Part shown: piece after piece, positions 1 through 9,265 of the stretch
Layout of the letters: each line of letters opens with the position of its first letter
Numbering within the stretch: position 1 is the first letter of the stretch
NCBI GenBank assembly: GCA_903911925.1
Contig: CAIWFH010000057.1
Location: 1-63,240, forward strand
Origin: an uncultured Acidobacteriaceae bacterium
GTDB lineage: Bacteria > Acidobacteriota > Terriglobia > Terriglobales > Acidobacteriaceae
Length of the DNA stretch: 63,240 nt
Direction: 5' to 3'
Notes under the pieces: model-generated
What the model was told of the DNA's origin: nothing
Seen by the model: the letters and a program-made list of their open reading frames with translations, nothing else
The model's database searches: none
Translations under genes and position numbers: made by a program

Positions 1-9
1 CCGATCTCA

Positions 10-37
10 CCCCAGCGACGAAGACCTGTCGCTGGGG
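10..37. repeat. Intergenic hairpin, family A copy 1
   Basis: A perfect inverted repeat: CCCCAGCGAC and GTCGCTGGGG around the loop GAAGACCT. Near-identical architecture recurs at 3820-3850 and 63151-63178 with different stem bases but a nearly constant loop. It lies downstream of the gltX stop codon on the minus strand, so it may also end gltX transcription, but no T-run follows. Confidence 0.7.
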
Positions 38-78
38 TGGTTGGCCGGCCGGCGCTACTCAGGGTTGCGTTCAAGCGC

Positions 79-1560
79 TCAATTGAGCGGTTCGAGAATG
101 ACAAGCGCTTGGGCGATACGCGCCAGGCAAATGTCGCGACCGAGGACGGCCATGGTTTCGAAAAGGGGCGGGGCGTTTTTGCGTCCGCAGACGGCTACGC
201 GGATGGGCTGAAAGGCCTGGCCGGCTTTAAGGCCCAAGCTCGATGCTGCGGCGCGCAGCGCCTGGTCGAGTGAATCGTGATCGAAGCTGACACTGGGCAG
301 CACTTCGAGGGTGTGCTGGAGGACGCGGCGGACCATGGCGGCGTCGCCGCCTTTCGCCGGAATCAGCTCGGCTGGATCGTAGGGGGCGAGCTTATCGAGG
401 AAGAAAAAGTCTGCTGCAGCGGGGGCTTCGCCGAGGAGCTTGATGCGCTCGCGGATGAGAGGAGTGACGGCTTGGAGCTGCCCGGGCGTGGGATGGAAGC
501 CAGCCTGCGCTAAGAAGGGGGCTATGGAGGCCTCCAACCGCTCGACGGGGAGGGCGCGGATGTGTTCGGCGTTGAGCCAGACTGCCTTGGCGTCGAAGGG
601 GTCTTCTTCAGTGAAGTTGATGACGGCGTTGGCGCGGTTGACTGCTTCGAGAGTGAAGGCCGCCGTTAACTCGTCGAGAGTAAGGAACTCACGGTCGTTT
701 TTGGGCGACCAGCCGAGGAGGCAGAGGAAGTTGATGAAGGCCTGGGGGAGGAAGCCGGCATCGCGATAGGTGGTGACGCTCACGACGGGACCATGTTTTC
801 TCTTTGACAGTTTGGCGCCATCGGGGGCGACGAGCAGCGGCAGGTGCGCGAACTGGGGTGCGGAGGCGCCGAGGGCTTCGAAGATGAGCAAGTGCTTGAA
901 GGTGTTGGAGAGGTGGTCCTGGCCGCGGATGATGTGGCTGATGCGCAGGTCGGCGTCGTCGGCGCAGGAGGCGAGGTGGTACGTGGGCATGCCATCAGAA
1001 CGCAGCAAGGCAAAATCTTCGACCTCGTCGGCTTGTTTGGATTGCTCGCCGTAGACGCTGTCAGTGAATCTGAGGGTGCGTCCTTCACCGCGGGGGACGC
1101 GGTAGCGGAGGGCGAATGGTTCCCCGGCGGCGGCGCGGCGGTCGCTTTCTTCGCGGGACATTTCGCGCATGCCGGGATTGAAGAGCCACGCGCCTTGCGC
1201 AGAGGATTGATTGTCGTCGCCTGCGTGGGCGGGGGTGAAGTCGCGATAGGCCAGGCCCCTGGCGAAGATGGCTTCAGCCTGCTGGCGGTGCAAAGGAATG
1301 CGTTCGGATTGCTTGTACTCTTCGTCCCACGAGAGGCCGAGCCAGCGCAGGCCTTCAAAGATGGACTGGACGCTGGCTTCGGTGTTGCGCTCGACATCGG
1401 TGTCATCAAGGCGCAGGACGAGAGTTCCCTGATTGTGGCGGGCATAGAGCCAATTGAAGATAAAGGTGCGCGCGCCGCCCACATGCAGGTAGCCGGTGGG
1501 CGAGGGCGCAAAGCGGACGCGGGGGAGCTTGGATGGAGAGAGGTTTTCTTCGGGCATCAT
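79..1560 (-). CDS. gltX: Glutamyl-tRNA synthetase
   Basis: Charges tRNA-Glu with glutamate in the cytoplasm (class I aminoacyl-tRNA synthetase). The protein opens with the class I signature region [15 protein letters not shown] (the HIGH-type motif) and carries the KMSKS-type motif as KLSKRKHG near the middle. It is about 493 residues, normal for bacterial GluRS. I place the start at the ATG pair at 1560/1557, because a GA-rich ribosome binding site lies just upstream and the signature begins about 15 residues later; the open frame runs upstream to 1644 but that stretch is not GluRS-like. It is downstream of and co-oriented with the M14 peptidase gene, with a 116-base gap. Whether it is discriminating or non-discriminating (also charging tRNA-Gln) cannot be judged from this alone. 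Confidence 0.96.
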   Translation of the reverse strand: MMPEENLSPSKLPRVRFAPSPTGYLHVGGARTFIFNWLYARHNQGTLVLRLDDTDVERNTEASVQSIFEGLRWLGLSWDEEYKQSERIPLHRQQAEAIFARGLAYRDFTPAHAGDDNQSSAQGAWLFNPGMREMSREESDRRAAAGEPFALRYRVPRGEGRTLRFTDSVYGEQSKQADEVEDFALLRSDGMPTYHLASCADDADLRISHIIRGQDHLSNTFKHLLIFEALGASAPQFAHLPLLVAPDGAKLSKRKHGPVVSVTTYRDAGFLPQAFINFLCLLGWSPKNDREFLTLDELTAAFTLEAVNRANAVINFTEEDPFDAKAVWLNAEHIRALPVERLEASIAPFLAQAGFHPTPGQLQAVTPLIRERIKLLGEAPAAADFFFLDKLAPYDPAELIPAKGGDAAMVRRVLQHTLEVLPSVSFDHDSLDQALRAAASSLGLKAGQAFQPIRVAVCGRKNAPPLFETMAVLGRDICLARIAQALVILEPLN

Positions 1561-1676
1561 TAAGGATGTTCTCTCTTTGATGCTACCAGTTCCGGACCAT
1601 GCGCAATCGCGGGCGAGAACGTGGCGTCTGCCGGAAACCGTCAATCACTTCGGCGCGACATCCTGTGATTGACGTT

Positions 1677-3512
1677 TCACTCGAGCGGCAGCCCATCGAG
1701 CGAGAGCAGGCGGCCCACCGGATACTCGCCGATGCGGTTGGCAAGGTACCACGGCGAGTGCTCGTAGAAGAACTCAAGGCGCGCCCAGGGGTTTGAGGCG
1801 AAAGCTGCGTCCGTCTGGAGGCGGTGTTCAAACTCGGCTTTGAGAGCGGGGTCTTTGGCGAGATTTTCGCGGGCGAGCTTCTCAACGACGTAGGGCTCGC
1901 CGTACTCTTTTTGCTCGAAGATGGAGTCGAAGAAGCCCCAGCGTAGAGCGGAGTCGGGCGCATCCGGCTCGATCCAATGAATAGCGACCTTGGAGAGGCG
2001 CTGATTGAGGGCGACGACCGCCGAGCCGGCGGGGAAGGTTACGGTTTCAGTTGCCGGAGTGCATTCCCCGTATTGGCCGGGCTGCCCGTTTGCGCCTTCG
2101 CCGGCAAAGATGGGATGGCGGCCTTCGAAGGGAGGGGCCTGCCATTTCATTCCTGCACAGTGATAGCGCTCGATCTTGCCGGTCCACGGGGCGGTGGTGC
2201 GGCGCATGGTCACGTCGTGGGCGGCGAGCACCTCGATCACATGGGTCCACTGAGGCGGGATGATGTAGGCGGCCGGGGGCGTGGTTAAGGCGGTGATTTT
2301 GGCGCCGGTCTGCATGGGCAGGGTGGTATCCCAGGGCTGATGCGAATAGGAGACCCACATGGCGCCGGAGACCTCGCTCATGGCGCGCGTGAACTGGAAA
2401 CCGCGGAAGGCGACGGGCGTGGTTTGGCCGCTCCAGCCGTAGGCGAGAGGGAACTTCTGCGGGCTCGAAAATTGAGCGCCCAGACTGGCGGCCGCAGCGT
2501 CGGCATCGCGGTTCAGCGCGATCAGCTTTTCAGTGTCGCGATTGAGCACTTCAAGCAGCGCACGGAGAATTTCATAGTTGCCGGTGACGCGCGTCTTGTA
2601 GTCCTTGAGCATGTGCAGCTCGACCAGCAGGCCGGGGCGGTTTTCGAGGATCATCTGGCCGGTGGAGAAGCGTGGCGCGTTGCCTCCAAAGCCCAGTCCC
2701 TTGGTTGGGTCGGTATCGTCCTTCAGATCGATAAGGGCAGGGAAGGAAAGATGCCCCGCCGCGTTCACCCTCTTGTCGAGATCCGGCGTGACGGAGTCGT
2801 GAATCCATTTCGCGGTGGCCGGGGCCACATCGGGCGATTCGTCGAGCATGAAGGTCACGTCGTACTGGTAATCCATGCCGTCGGTGACGTGATCGTCTAC
2901 AAAAAAGTCGGGCAGCCAGCGGTGGAACATCTTGAGGAAGGCGCGCGTTTCCGGTGCGTCGGCTTTCATGTAGTCGCGGTTCAGGTTCAGGTTGCTGCCG
3001 TTGGCGCGCCAGCCGGCGATGGCGGGGCCGTTCTGGTTGATGCGGTTGAAGGCCGAGCGGCGCTCGTGACCGTCGATGTTGTAGACGGGGATGAAGACGA
3101 AGACTACGCGGTCTAGAAGAGCGGATTTGGTTTTGGTGATGACGATATCGCGGAGCAGAGCGAGGCATGAATCTTTGCCGTCCATTTCGCCGGCGTGGAT
3201 GGAGTTCTGGACAAGGAGGATGACGCGGCCGGAGGCATGAATCGCAGCTGGATCGAAAACTCCGTCTTTAGAAGCGATAACGATTTTCAGGTCGCGGCCT
3301 TCGCCGGATTTGCCGAAGTTCTCTATCCTGACCTGGGCGGGCGCAGCGGCGGCGATGCGCTCAAGGTAAGCGATGGTTTTGGCGTAATCGGGTGTGGTGG
3401 TGTAGTTGCTGATTTCGGTTGGAGTGCGCCAATCGGTGGTGGTCTGGGCAATGATAGAGCAGGCGGCTGCACAGAGCAGGAGAGACAGGCCGAGCTGGGC
3501 AGGCTTGAGCAT
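1677..3512 (-). CDS. Secreted M14-family zinc carboxypeptidase
   Basis: Predicted exported metallocarboxypeptidase of 611 residues. A Sec signal peptide covers about residues 1-23 (hydrophobic stretch ending SIIAQ). The zinc-binding HxxE is visible as HAGE at residues 106-109 in the context NSIHAGEMDGKDS, followed by the family-typical NLNRDYMKAD stretch and later VELHMLKDYKTRV, which probably supplies the catalytic glutamate. The long C-terminal region (about 380-611) has no motif I recognise. It would trim peptides in the periplasm or outside the cell; the true substrate is unknown. The start at 3512 puts the signal peptide directly at the N terminus. Confidence 0.88.
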   Translation of the reverse strand: MLKPAQLGLSLLLCAAACSIIAQTTTDWRTPTEISNYTTTPDYAKTIAYLERIAAAAPAQVRIENFGKSGEGRDLKIVIASKDGVFDPAAIHASGRVILLVQNSIHAGEMDGKDSCLALLRDIVITKTKSALLDRVVFVFIPVYNIDGHERRSAFNRINQNGPAIAGWRANGSNLNLNRDYMKADAPETRAFLKMFHRWLPDFFVDDHVTDGMDYQYDVTFMLDESPDVAPATAKWIHDSVTPDLDKRVNAAGHLSFPALIDLKDDTDPTKGLGFGGNAPRFSTGQMILENRPGLLVELHMLKDYKTRVTGNYEILRALLEVLNRDTEKLIALNRDADAAAASLGAQFSSPQKFPLAYGWSGQTTPVAFRGFQFTRAMSEVSGAMWVSYSHQPWDTTLPMQTGAKITALTTPPAAYIIPPQWTHVIEVLAAHDVTMRRTTAPWTGKIERYHCAGMKWQAPPFEGRHPIFAGEGANGQPGQYGECTPATETVTFPAGSAVVALNQRLSKVAIHWIEPDAPDSALRWGFFDSIFEQKEYGEPYVVEKLARENLAKDPALKAEFEHRLQTDAAFASNPWARLEFFYEHSPWYLANRIGEYPVGRLLSLDGLPLE

Positions 3513-3680
3513 GAATGGGTTCCTTTGATGGAGTTCTGCGCGCAGCGTGAGACTTTGATTTTACTGGAGCGAGTGGGTGCGGTGGATTGCGGTGGGGCAA
3601 GCTGTGGGATCCGTGAGACAGTGAGTCAGTCTTTCACTGGTCGTTCCGGTCCAGACATTTAGTGTTGTTTCGCTGGTTGG

Positions 3681-3697
3681 CGACCGCTTTGCGGTCG
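3681..3697. repeat. Short perfect hairpin in the 3513-3898 gene-free stretch
   Basis: CGACCGC and GCGGTCG flank the loop TTT. It opens a 386-base gap between the M14 peptidase and the GH2 gene. No ORF in the gap resembles a protein; it is filled by this hairpin, a period-8 repeat and nested hairpins. Confidence 0.6.
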
Positions 3698-3701
3698 TGG
3701 C

Positions 3702-3788
3702 GAGTTCGCAGGTTCGCGGGATGTTTTTTTGCGAGTCAGCACGTCAGCGAGTCCGCAGGTCAACAGGTTTGCAAGTTGCGGAGTTTGT
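3702..3788. repeat. Degenerate 8-bp tandem repeat
   Basis: From 3733 to 3788 the sequence divides cleanly into 8-mers: GAGTCAGC, ACGTCAGC, GAGTCCGC, AGGTCAAC, AGGTTTGC, AAGTTGCG, GAGTTTGT. Two further units (GAGTTCGC, AGGTTCGC) lie at 3702-3717. The rough consensus is RRGTYNGC. The units have drifted but kept exact spacing within each block; a T-rich insert separates the two blocks. Confidence 0.7.
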
Positions 3789-3794
3789 GGTATC

Positions 3795-3861
3795 CCAGGT
3801 CCCGAAAGCGGGACCTCCACCCCGCGAACTAAGACCCGTCCGCGGGGGCCCCGGACCTGGG
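3795..3861. repeat. Nested intergenic hairpins (family A copy 2 inside family B)
   Basis: The outer arms CCCAGGTCC (3795-3803) and GGACCTGGG (3853-3861) pair. Inside is a first hairpin, AGGTCCCG-AAAG-CGGGACCT (3797-3816), which competes with the outer pairing. A second inner hairpin (3820-3850) has arms CCCCGCGAAC/GTCCGCGGGG around TAAGACCC and is a family A copy. The tail GGGGCACCC matches the element at 36439-36470. Confidence 0.6.
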
Positions 3862-3898
3862 GCACCCAGCGTGGAGGTAATGATCAGGGTGAAAAATA

Positions 3899-6800
3899 CT
3901 AGGCGTTAGTGACAGTTTCTACTGTGTACTTGTCGCCGGAGCCGAGCCAATCTATCGGGATCTCGGCGAGGGCCTGGCCCTGGCCGAGTACGGCGATGCG
4001 GAAGGTGCGCACCGGCTTGCCGTTTAACTTGAGCATGAGCGGCCAGGTAACGATTCTGTCGATTTGCGGATTCTGGTCGCCGCTTTCGGCGAGGATACGG
4101 ATGGTCTCGTTGGTGTTACCTCCTTCGACCTTCACGATTTTCACTCCGAAGTCGATGGGTTTTGAATCCACGAGGCTGATTTCAGTGGGGTGTAGGTTCC
4201 ATCCTTCGGCGATAAGGTGAGGCTGGCCGCCGTTCAAGAGGCCGGTGCGGAAGGTAACGGTGAGATGCTTCTTTTCTCCGGGAAGCAGTGTGAATGAGTT
4301 GTCGTTCCAGAAACAAGGCAACACCTCGGCACCGCGCTCGCCGGCCAGGATTGACAGGGCAGCGTTGACGGCTGGAACAGAACTCTTGTTTTCCGCGAGC
4401 AGATGATAGGTGGTTTCGTTTGCGTCGGTTGCCTGGCTCTCGACAGACAAGGTGAGGCGGGTGGGTTCGGCCTTGAGCAGTTCATGCCACTTGCAGTCCT
4501 TCTGCATCCAGGTAACCTGACGATCCACTTCCGCTCCGTCCTTGTCGCGAAGCGTGAGCCCAATGAAATAGAGACGGCCATCGGCGACTACATCGGGGAG
4601 CTTGCCGACGGGAACGGTTAGATCGGCGGGCACATCGAGGGTCCATTCTTTTGAGGCAACTGTTTTGCCGTCGATGGAGCAGATTTCAACAGAAACGTGC
4701 ATGGCCTTTTGGTCTGCGGCCAGCGTGCTTGCGATCTGGATGCCGCAGTCGTCAATGCTGGTCTGCACATGGATGGGCTTCAATGCCGCCTTCATGCCAT
4801 AGAATCCACCGTTGCAGCAAAGGTACCAATCGAAGACCTGCTGCACCATGCTGGGCCACGCGGCGTTTGTCTTCCATAGATGGGTGCCGGCGTTGCGCGG
4901 GCGCGCCTTGTTGGCGGCCTCGTAGATGGCGCGGTAGGCGGTGTTGGTGTAGAGGTCGCACATGGAGAGATATTCGGCCACGCTGGAGGCGACGCCGAGA
5001 TCGGCATGGACAATTTCAGGCGTGGCGCGGTAGTAGTGGTCGGTGCCGTCGTGATAGCTGAGTTCCTTGTCGGAAACCGCCGCGCCGTAGGGATTGGCGG
5101 TGAAGAGAGGCATGGGTCCGGCGAGCGAGTTGATGGGCGGCGGCGAGGTGAGCCCGATTTCATTCTTGCAGGTGAAGGCGGGGTCAGATTCATATAGGCG
5201 GAAATACTCGGGCAGGCGGATCAACTCATACGGGCCGCCGCTGGACATGTGGATGGGTTCCTTGGCCCAACCGGGGTTGCTGCTGGAGCAGGGAAGCCAG
5301 GGGCGCGTGCCGTCGAGTCTGGGCAGCATTTCATTCTGAACCGGCTCGCCGAAGTTGCGCTGCGGAGCCGCCTCGTTGCAGCCTTCGTAAAGCAGGAGGC
5401 TGGGGTGGCTGCGCATTCTGAGGACGCAGTCTTCGGTGTTGCGCAGCAGCAGCGCCGCGTCGTCGGCGGAGACGGTACCCCAAACGTGCGGCTCTTCCTG
5501 GCGGTAGCTTTTGGCGTAGCGGGTCTCGACCGAGGTGCGGGAGAGATCTTGCCAGACGAGAAGGCCTTGCCGGTCGCACTCGTCAAAAAAGACTTCAGGC
5601 GGGATGATGCCGCAGCCGTTGACGCGGACCACGGTATGGTTGCCAGCAGCCATGAGGCGGGCTTCGTCGCGATAACGCTGCGCTCCCCAACTCATGAGGA
5701 AGTCGGGAACCCACGCGCCCCCGCTGAGGCGGAAGAGGCGGCCGTTCACAGTCCATGCACGACCGCCGCTGGGCAGAACCAGGGTGCCGACGGTGCGCAC
5801 ACCGAGGTTGGACTTGGCGGAACTCGCCATGACGCCGGAGGTCCAGATTTCGACGGTGAGGATGTAGAGAGAATGCTCACCATAGCCCACGGGCCACCAG
5901 AGCTTGGGATTCTGCATGATCAGTTCCGGATGGTCCGCAGCGTCAAGGATGAACTCCCGCGGGGTTCCGGGTTGCACGACGATTTTCTTGCGCAACTCGA
6001 TGGGTTTGTCTATGAAGCCATCCGGCTCGATGCGGATGCGCACTTCGGCGTGGATCGGTTTGGGGGCCGCGCTCTCGCAATGGAACCTGACTTTCAATTT
6101 GGCGGAATCGTTTGTGGGGGTGAGGGAGGTGACAAATCCCGCGGGGTCGCGGACGGCGACTTCGCCTGTGCCTTCAAGCCAGATGTGCTGCCAGATGCCG
6201 ACATTGCGGTCACGGGAGGCGGCAATCCAGTCCCAGCCGATGGAGCAGTATTGTGTGACATTGCGGAGGATTTCGGCATCGCCGCCATTGGGGCCATAGA
6301 TGCCCATGACGCCGCCGAGTTGCTCGTCGATCGGGTCGCCGCAGAAATCGAGTGGATGGATGCGCACGGCGATGGCGTTGGCCCCGTCGCGATGAATGAC
6401 ATCGGTCACGTTGAAGCGAAAGCGCTCAAACATGCCGGCCACGTCTTTGTGGTCGCCCACCTGCTTGCCGTTTACCCAGACATCGGCGCGGTAGTTGATG
6501 CCGTCAAGATGGAGCCAGACGACCTTGCCTTTGAAATCCGCGGGAAGATTGAACTCGGAGCGGAACCAGTAAGGCTTGGACCACGGATTCTGATTGCCGG
6601 GAAGATGGCTGAATTTTGAAAGGCCGTAGCGGTCGTTCTGCTCCTGGCAGGCGTCGGGAATCTGCATGTTATTCAGGCCGACATATGGGTCGGGATAAAC
6701 GCCCTGGCGAATCAATGTGGCCTGCGTCGTGGTGGGCACGGTGGCGGGATACCAGCTTTGCGTTGCGGAGAATCCTGGCTGAGAGAACGATGCGCCATGG

Positions 6801-7015
6801 TCGCCGCAGATGACTTCTTCGCGCATCTGCCAGCCTTTGTGGAGCACGACTGCCTTTTCTGAGAGGGTGCCAAGCGGGGTTGCTTCGATTGTCGGGAAGC
6901 TTGGCGGAACAGCGTGCTTGGATACCGGGGTTTCAACGCCGGCCAGACCTGAGCACTTCGCCTTTGAGGCAGCGGCCAGAGCCGCCATTGTGATACAGAA
7001 TTCTCTGCGATTCAT
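3899..7015 (-). CDS. Exported GH2 glycoside hydrolase, beta-mannosidase/exo-glucosaminidase-like
   Basis: A large GH2-clan retaining glycosidase of 1038 residues. The N terminus (MNRREFCITMAALAAAS) looks like an export signal, possibly Tat. The order fits GH2: jelly-roll sugar-binding domain (about 60-290, with YWFRSEFNLP and VWVNGKQVG), Ig-like domains, TIM barrel (about 440-760), and C-terminal beta domains. The acid/base glutamate is likely E548 in YEGCNEAAP and the nucleophile E619 in CKNEIGL. It resembles the CsxA/beta-mannosidase branch more than LacZ. The exact sugar cannot be read from sequence. It is downstream of the GntR gene on the same strand, but the 118-base gap contains its own putative promoter and operator. 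Confidence 0.85.
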   Translation of the reverse strand: MNRREFCITMAALAAASKAKCSGLAGVETPVSKHAVPPSFPTIEATPLGTLSEKAVVLHKGWQMREEVICGDHGASFSQPGFSATQSWYPATVPTTTQATLIRQGVYPDPYVGLNNMQIPDACQEQNDRYGLSKFSHLPGNQNPWSKPYWFRSEFNLPADFKGKVVWLHLDGINYRADVWVNGKQVGDHKDVAGMFERFRFNVTDVIHRDGANAIAVRIHPLDFCGDPIDEQLGGVMGIYGPNGGDAEILRNVTQYCSIGWDWIAASRDRNVGIWQHIWLEGTGEVAVRDPAGFVTSLTPTNDSAKLKVRFHCESAAPKPIHAEVRIRIEPDGFIDKPIELRKKIVVQPGTPREFILDAADHPELIMQNPKLWWPVGYGEHSLYILTVEIWTSGVMASSAKSNLGVRTVGTLVLPSGGRAWTVNGRLFRLSGGAWVPDFLMSWGAQRYRDEARLMAAGNHTVVRVNGCGIIPPEVFFDECDRQGLLVWQDLSRTSVETRYAKSYRQEEPHVWGTVSADDAALLLRNTEDCVLRMRSHPSLLLYEGCNEAAPQRNFGEPVQNEMLPRLDGTRPWLPCSSSNPGWAKEPIHMSSGGPYELIRLPEYFRLYESDPAFTCKNEIGLTSPPPINSLAGPMPLFTANPYGAAVSDKELSYHDGTDHYYRATPEIVHADLGVASSVAEYLSMCDLYTNTAYRAIYEAANKARPRNAGTHLWKTNAAWPSMVQQVFDWYLCCNGGFYGMKAALKPIHVQTSIDDCGIQIASTLAADQKAMHVSVEICSIDGKTVASKEWTLDVPADLTVPVGKLPDVVADGRLYFIGLTLRDKDGAEVDRQVTWMQKDCKWHELLKAEPTRLTLSVESQATDANETTYHLLAENKSSVPAVNAALSILAGERGAEVLPCFWNDNSFTLLPGEKKHLTVTFRTGLLNGGQPHLIAEGWNLHPTEISLVDSKPIDFGVKIVKVEGGNTNETIRILAESGDQNPQIDRIVTWPLMLKLNGKPVRTFRIAVLGQGQALAEIPIDWLGSGDKYTVETVTNA

Positions 7016-7103
7016 GGACGTTCTCCTTGCTTAGAACTCTTGCGCGCGCCCGCCGGCTCACGGAGTTTTCGGAGCACTCAGGGGCGGGTGGTTTTGACAA
7101 TCC

Positions 7104-7118
7104 AAACATCATACATTC
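7104..7118. promoter_or_regulatory. Putative FCD/GntR operator upstream of the GH2 gene
   Basis: AAACATCATACATTC shares 11 of 15 positions, including TCATACATT exactly, with the box at 7932-7946. On the minus strand it contains TATGAT, a good -10 candidate for the GH2 gene starting at 7015. FCD-type GntR regulators typically bind TNGTNNNACNA-like boxes. Confidence 0.45.
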
Positions 7119-7133
7119 ATTGCGGCGAGGCGG

Positions 7134-7868
7134 TCAGGAATTGTTTGTGCCGGTCCATTTTTCGGCCGAGGGCACCGGACTCGCGCTCCTTGCTATAAGG
7201 AAGTTTCTCTCTGCGTTTTCAAGGTGCGTGCGCATCGCGCTGCGCGCTTTCTCAGGGTTCCGCTCGGTGATGGCGCTGAAGATGCGCAGGTGGTCGCGCA
7301 GGCCCTCCACCGGCCCGGAGGGGACGATGGGCGTGGCAGCTCTGAGTTGCTCGGTCAAGGGTGGCACAACCGACCGCCAGACCATCTCAGCAATGGGGTT
7401 CTTCGACGCCACCACTACGGCGGTGTGGAAGTCGATATCGGCCTGGTAGGGAGGCTCTCCCTTCATCAAGGCTTCCTCGTATGCCGCAATGCTCTTTGAC
7501 ATGGCGAGAATGTCGAGATGATCGGCCTTTTCAGCGGCCAGCGACACCAGCGCCACCTCAAGAATCTGGCGGAACTCAGTCTGCGCATCCCTTTGTTCAG
7601 AGTGAATGGCGGCGGCAAAGAGGTAGGCGTTGAACCACGCGCCTGGCGAAGGCTGACAGACAACGGCGCCCACGGCCGCGCGGACTGACACCAATTGCAG
7701 GGCCTGCAGCGACTTCATGGCTTCGCGAACGCAGGTTCTGCTGACCCCAAGGCTCTTTGTCAGCACTTTTTCTGTGGGGAGTTTGTCGCCGGGCTTCACC
7801 TTTCCTGATTTGATTTGAGCGAACAGGTAATCGAAGACACGCGAGGTCAATGTTTCGCGGCGGATCAT
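7134..7868 (-). CDS. FadR/GntR-family transcriptional regulator (FCD type)
   Basis: A 244-residue regulator. An N-terminal winged helix (about 8-75) contains KLPTEKVLTKSLGVSRTCVR, the classic GntR helix-turn-helix. An all-helical FCD ligand-binding domain follows (about 90-230), of the kind that binds organic or sugar acids such as hexuronates. A strong ribosome binding site (GGAGAG) precedes the ATG at 7868. It is divergent from the GH5/UroD cluster and upstream of a GH2 gene. The two shared boxes at 7932 and 7104 make it the obvious candidate regulator of both and of itself. The ligand is unknown; a uronate or aldonate would fit the locus. Confidence 0.88.
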   Translation of the reverse strand: MIRRETLTSRVFDYLFAQIKSGKVKPGDKLPTEKVLTKSLGVSRTCVREAMKSLQALQLVSVRAAVGAVVCQPSPGAWFNAYLFAAAIHSEQRDAQTEFRQILEVALVSLAAEKADHLDILAMSKSIAAYEEALMKGEPPYQADIDFHTAVVVASKNPIAEMVWRSVVPPLTEQLRAATPIVPSGPVEGLRDHLRIFSAITERNPEKARSAMRTHLENAERNFLIARSASPVPSAEKWTGTNNS

Positions 7869-7915
7869 TCTCGCTCTCCTTCAGGCTGCGGCGGTGGAAG
7901 TCTGCAGATATCTTG

Positions 7916-7946
7916 TTGACACTATAAATCGAATTGTCATACATTT
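7916..7946 (+). promoter_or_regulatory. Promoter and overlapping operator of the GH5/UroD cluster
   Basis: A perfect -35 TTGACA at 7916-7921 is followed after 16 bases by a CATACA -10-like element. The imperfect palindrome AATTGTCATACATTT (7932-7946; 5 of 7 outer pairs match) covers the -10 and resembles FCD/GntR boxes. Binding here would block the GH5 promoter and would also sit upstream of the gntR gene. Confidence 0.5.
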
Positions 7947-8032
7947 GGGCAAATTCATCCAGCGATACAATTGGGGCCGGACCGGATTAGAGGGCGAACT
8001 CTACGCGCAATGTGAAGTTCGCCGGAGGAAGA

Positions 8033-9232
8033 ATGCTGAAGCCAAGTGCGTGTAAAGAAACGTCGAATCTGCCGCGGCGCGCGGTGCTCAAGTCGCTTGC
8101 CGGTGTTGCTGCAGCGAGCGCGTTGCCCCTGTCCCTGTCGGGGCTCGAGGCTCGGGCAACAATCGCGAAAACGGTTAATCCGAGGTGGTACGGCTTCAAT
8201 CTGCTGGAGTATTTCTCCATCGACAAAGACTGGATGGGGCATTTCCCGTACAAGCTAGGCGATTTTGTTGAGGACGACTTCCGCTGGATGCGCGATTGGG
8301 GCTTCAACTTCGCGCGGCTGCCGATGGACTATCGGCTTTGGACTGACAGCAAAGACCTGATGAAGATCAGGGAAAAAGACGTCGAGCCCATTGACCGCGC
8401 CGTGAAGCTGGGCGAGAAGTACGGCATACACGTCAATATCTGCCTGTGCCGCGCCCCCGGAGAGTGGATTATGGACGGGGCCGACGCCAAACTCTACGGA
8501 ATCCGCCAGGACTCTGAGGAGACCAGCGTCTACTCCGAAAAGGCGACGTTCGCCGCGTTTGTACGCCAATGGGACTTTTTCGCCGCGCGTTACAAGGGCA
8601 TTCCCGGCAGGCAACTCAGCTTTAACCTTGTGAACGAGCCTCTTGAGCACGGCGTGGATCACGCCATCGGACTGAAGGACTACACGCGCCTGGCGAAAGC
8701 ATCTATCGACGCGATCAGAAGCCGAGATCCGCAGCGTCTCATCGTATCCGATGGATATCAGGTTGGAGTCGAGCCGGTTGCTGAGCTGTATCCAATGGGA
8801 GTTATTCAAAGCTGCCACGACTACAAGCCAGGCGAACTTACCCATTTCCACGTGCCATGGGCGCGGCCTATGTCCGACCAGGTTCCCGTCCCAACATGGC
8901 CGCTGAAGGATGCCGGTGGCAAGGACATCTGCGACAAAGAGAACGTGCGTGACTGGTTGCTCAAGTGGACGGAGCCCGCGAAGCACGGCGTTCCCATTCA
9001 TTTTGGCGAGATGGGCTGCGGGGGGCATACGCCGCCCGAGGTGGTTTACGCGTGGTTCAACGACACGCTTGACGTGATTAGTGAATTGAAATCGGGCTGG
9101 GCGCTTTGGAATTTCAGAGGGCAGTTTGGGATTCTGGATTCAGGACGCGAAGGCACGGAGTACAAGAACTGGCGCGGACACCAGTTGGATGAAACATTGC
9201 TGAAGCTGCTGCAAAGCAAGATGCGGGCGTAG
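8033..9232 (+). CDS. Tat-exported GH5 glycoside hydrolase, copy 1
   Basis: A retaining endo-type glycanase of about 399 residues. I choose the ATG at 8033 because GGAGGAA sits just upstream; the frame also has a GTG at 8012. The Tat signal is RRAVLKS followed by a hydrophobic AAASALPLSL stretch. A GH5 TIM barrel follows: acid/base E202 in FNLVNEPLEH and nucleophile E326 in IHFGEMGCGG. It ends GWALWNF...ILDS...LLQSKMRA, the same way as its two downstream paralogs, but differs from them in the loops around residues 130-160 (CLCRAPGEWIMDG). It is the first gene of the cluster. The substrate (glucan, mannan or xylan) is not resolvable by eye. Confidence 0.9.
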   Translation: MLKPSACKETSNLPRRAVLKSLAGVAAASALPLSLSGLEARATIAKTVNPRWYGFNLLEYFSIDKDWMGHFPYKLGDFVEDDFRWMRDWGFNFARLPMDYRLWTDSKDLMKIREKDVEPIDRAVKLGEKYGIHVNICLCRAPGEWIMDGADAKLYGIRQDSEETSVYSEKATFAAFVRQWDFFAARYKGIPGRQLSFNLVNEPLEHGVDHAIGLKDYTRLAKASIDAIRSRDPQRLIVSDGYQVGVEPVAELYPMGVIQSCHDYKPGELTHFHVPWARPMSDQVPVPTWPLKDAGGKDICDKENVRDWLLKWTEPAKHGVPIHFGEMGCGGHTPPEVVYAWFNDTLDVISELKSGWALWNFRGQFGILDSGREGTEYKNWRGHQLDETLLKLLQSKMRA

Positions 9233-9265
9233 GAGACTTTTCCGAACAAGGCCAGGGGTAGGACA

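Noticed and set aside
3659..3909. Short open frames over the repeat field
   Set aside because: They translate the tandem repeat and hairpins, giving Arg/Pro/Gly-rich products without start signals.
5249..6619. 456-residue plus-strand open frame inside the GH2 gene
   Set aside because: It is antisense to a GH2 with clear catalytic motifs, is rich in Gly/Ala/Asp/His as expected of a GC-driven shadow frame, and shows no domain.
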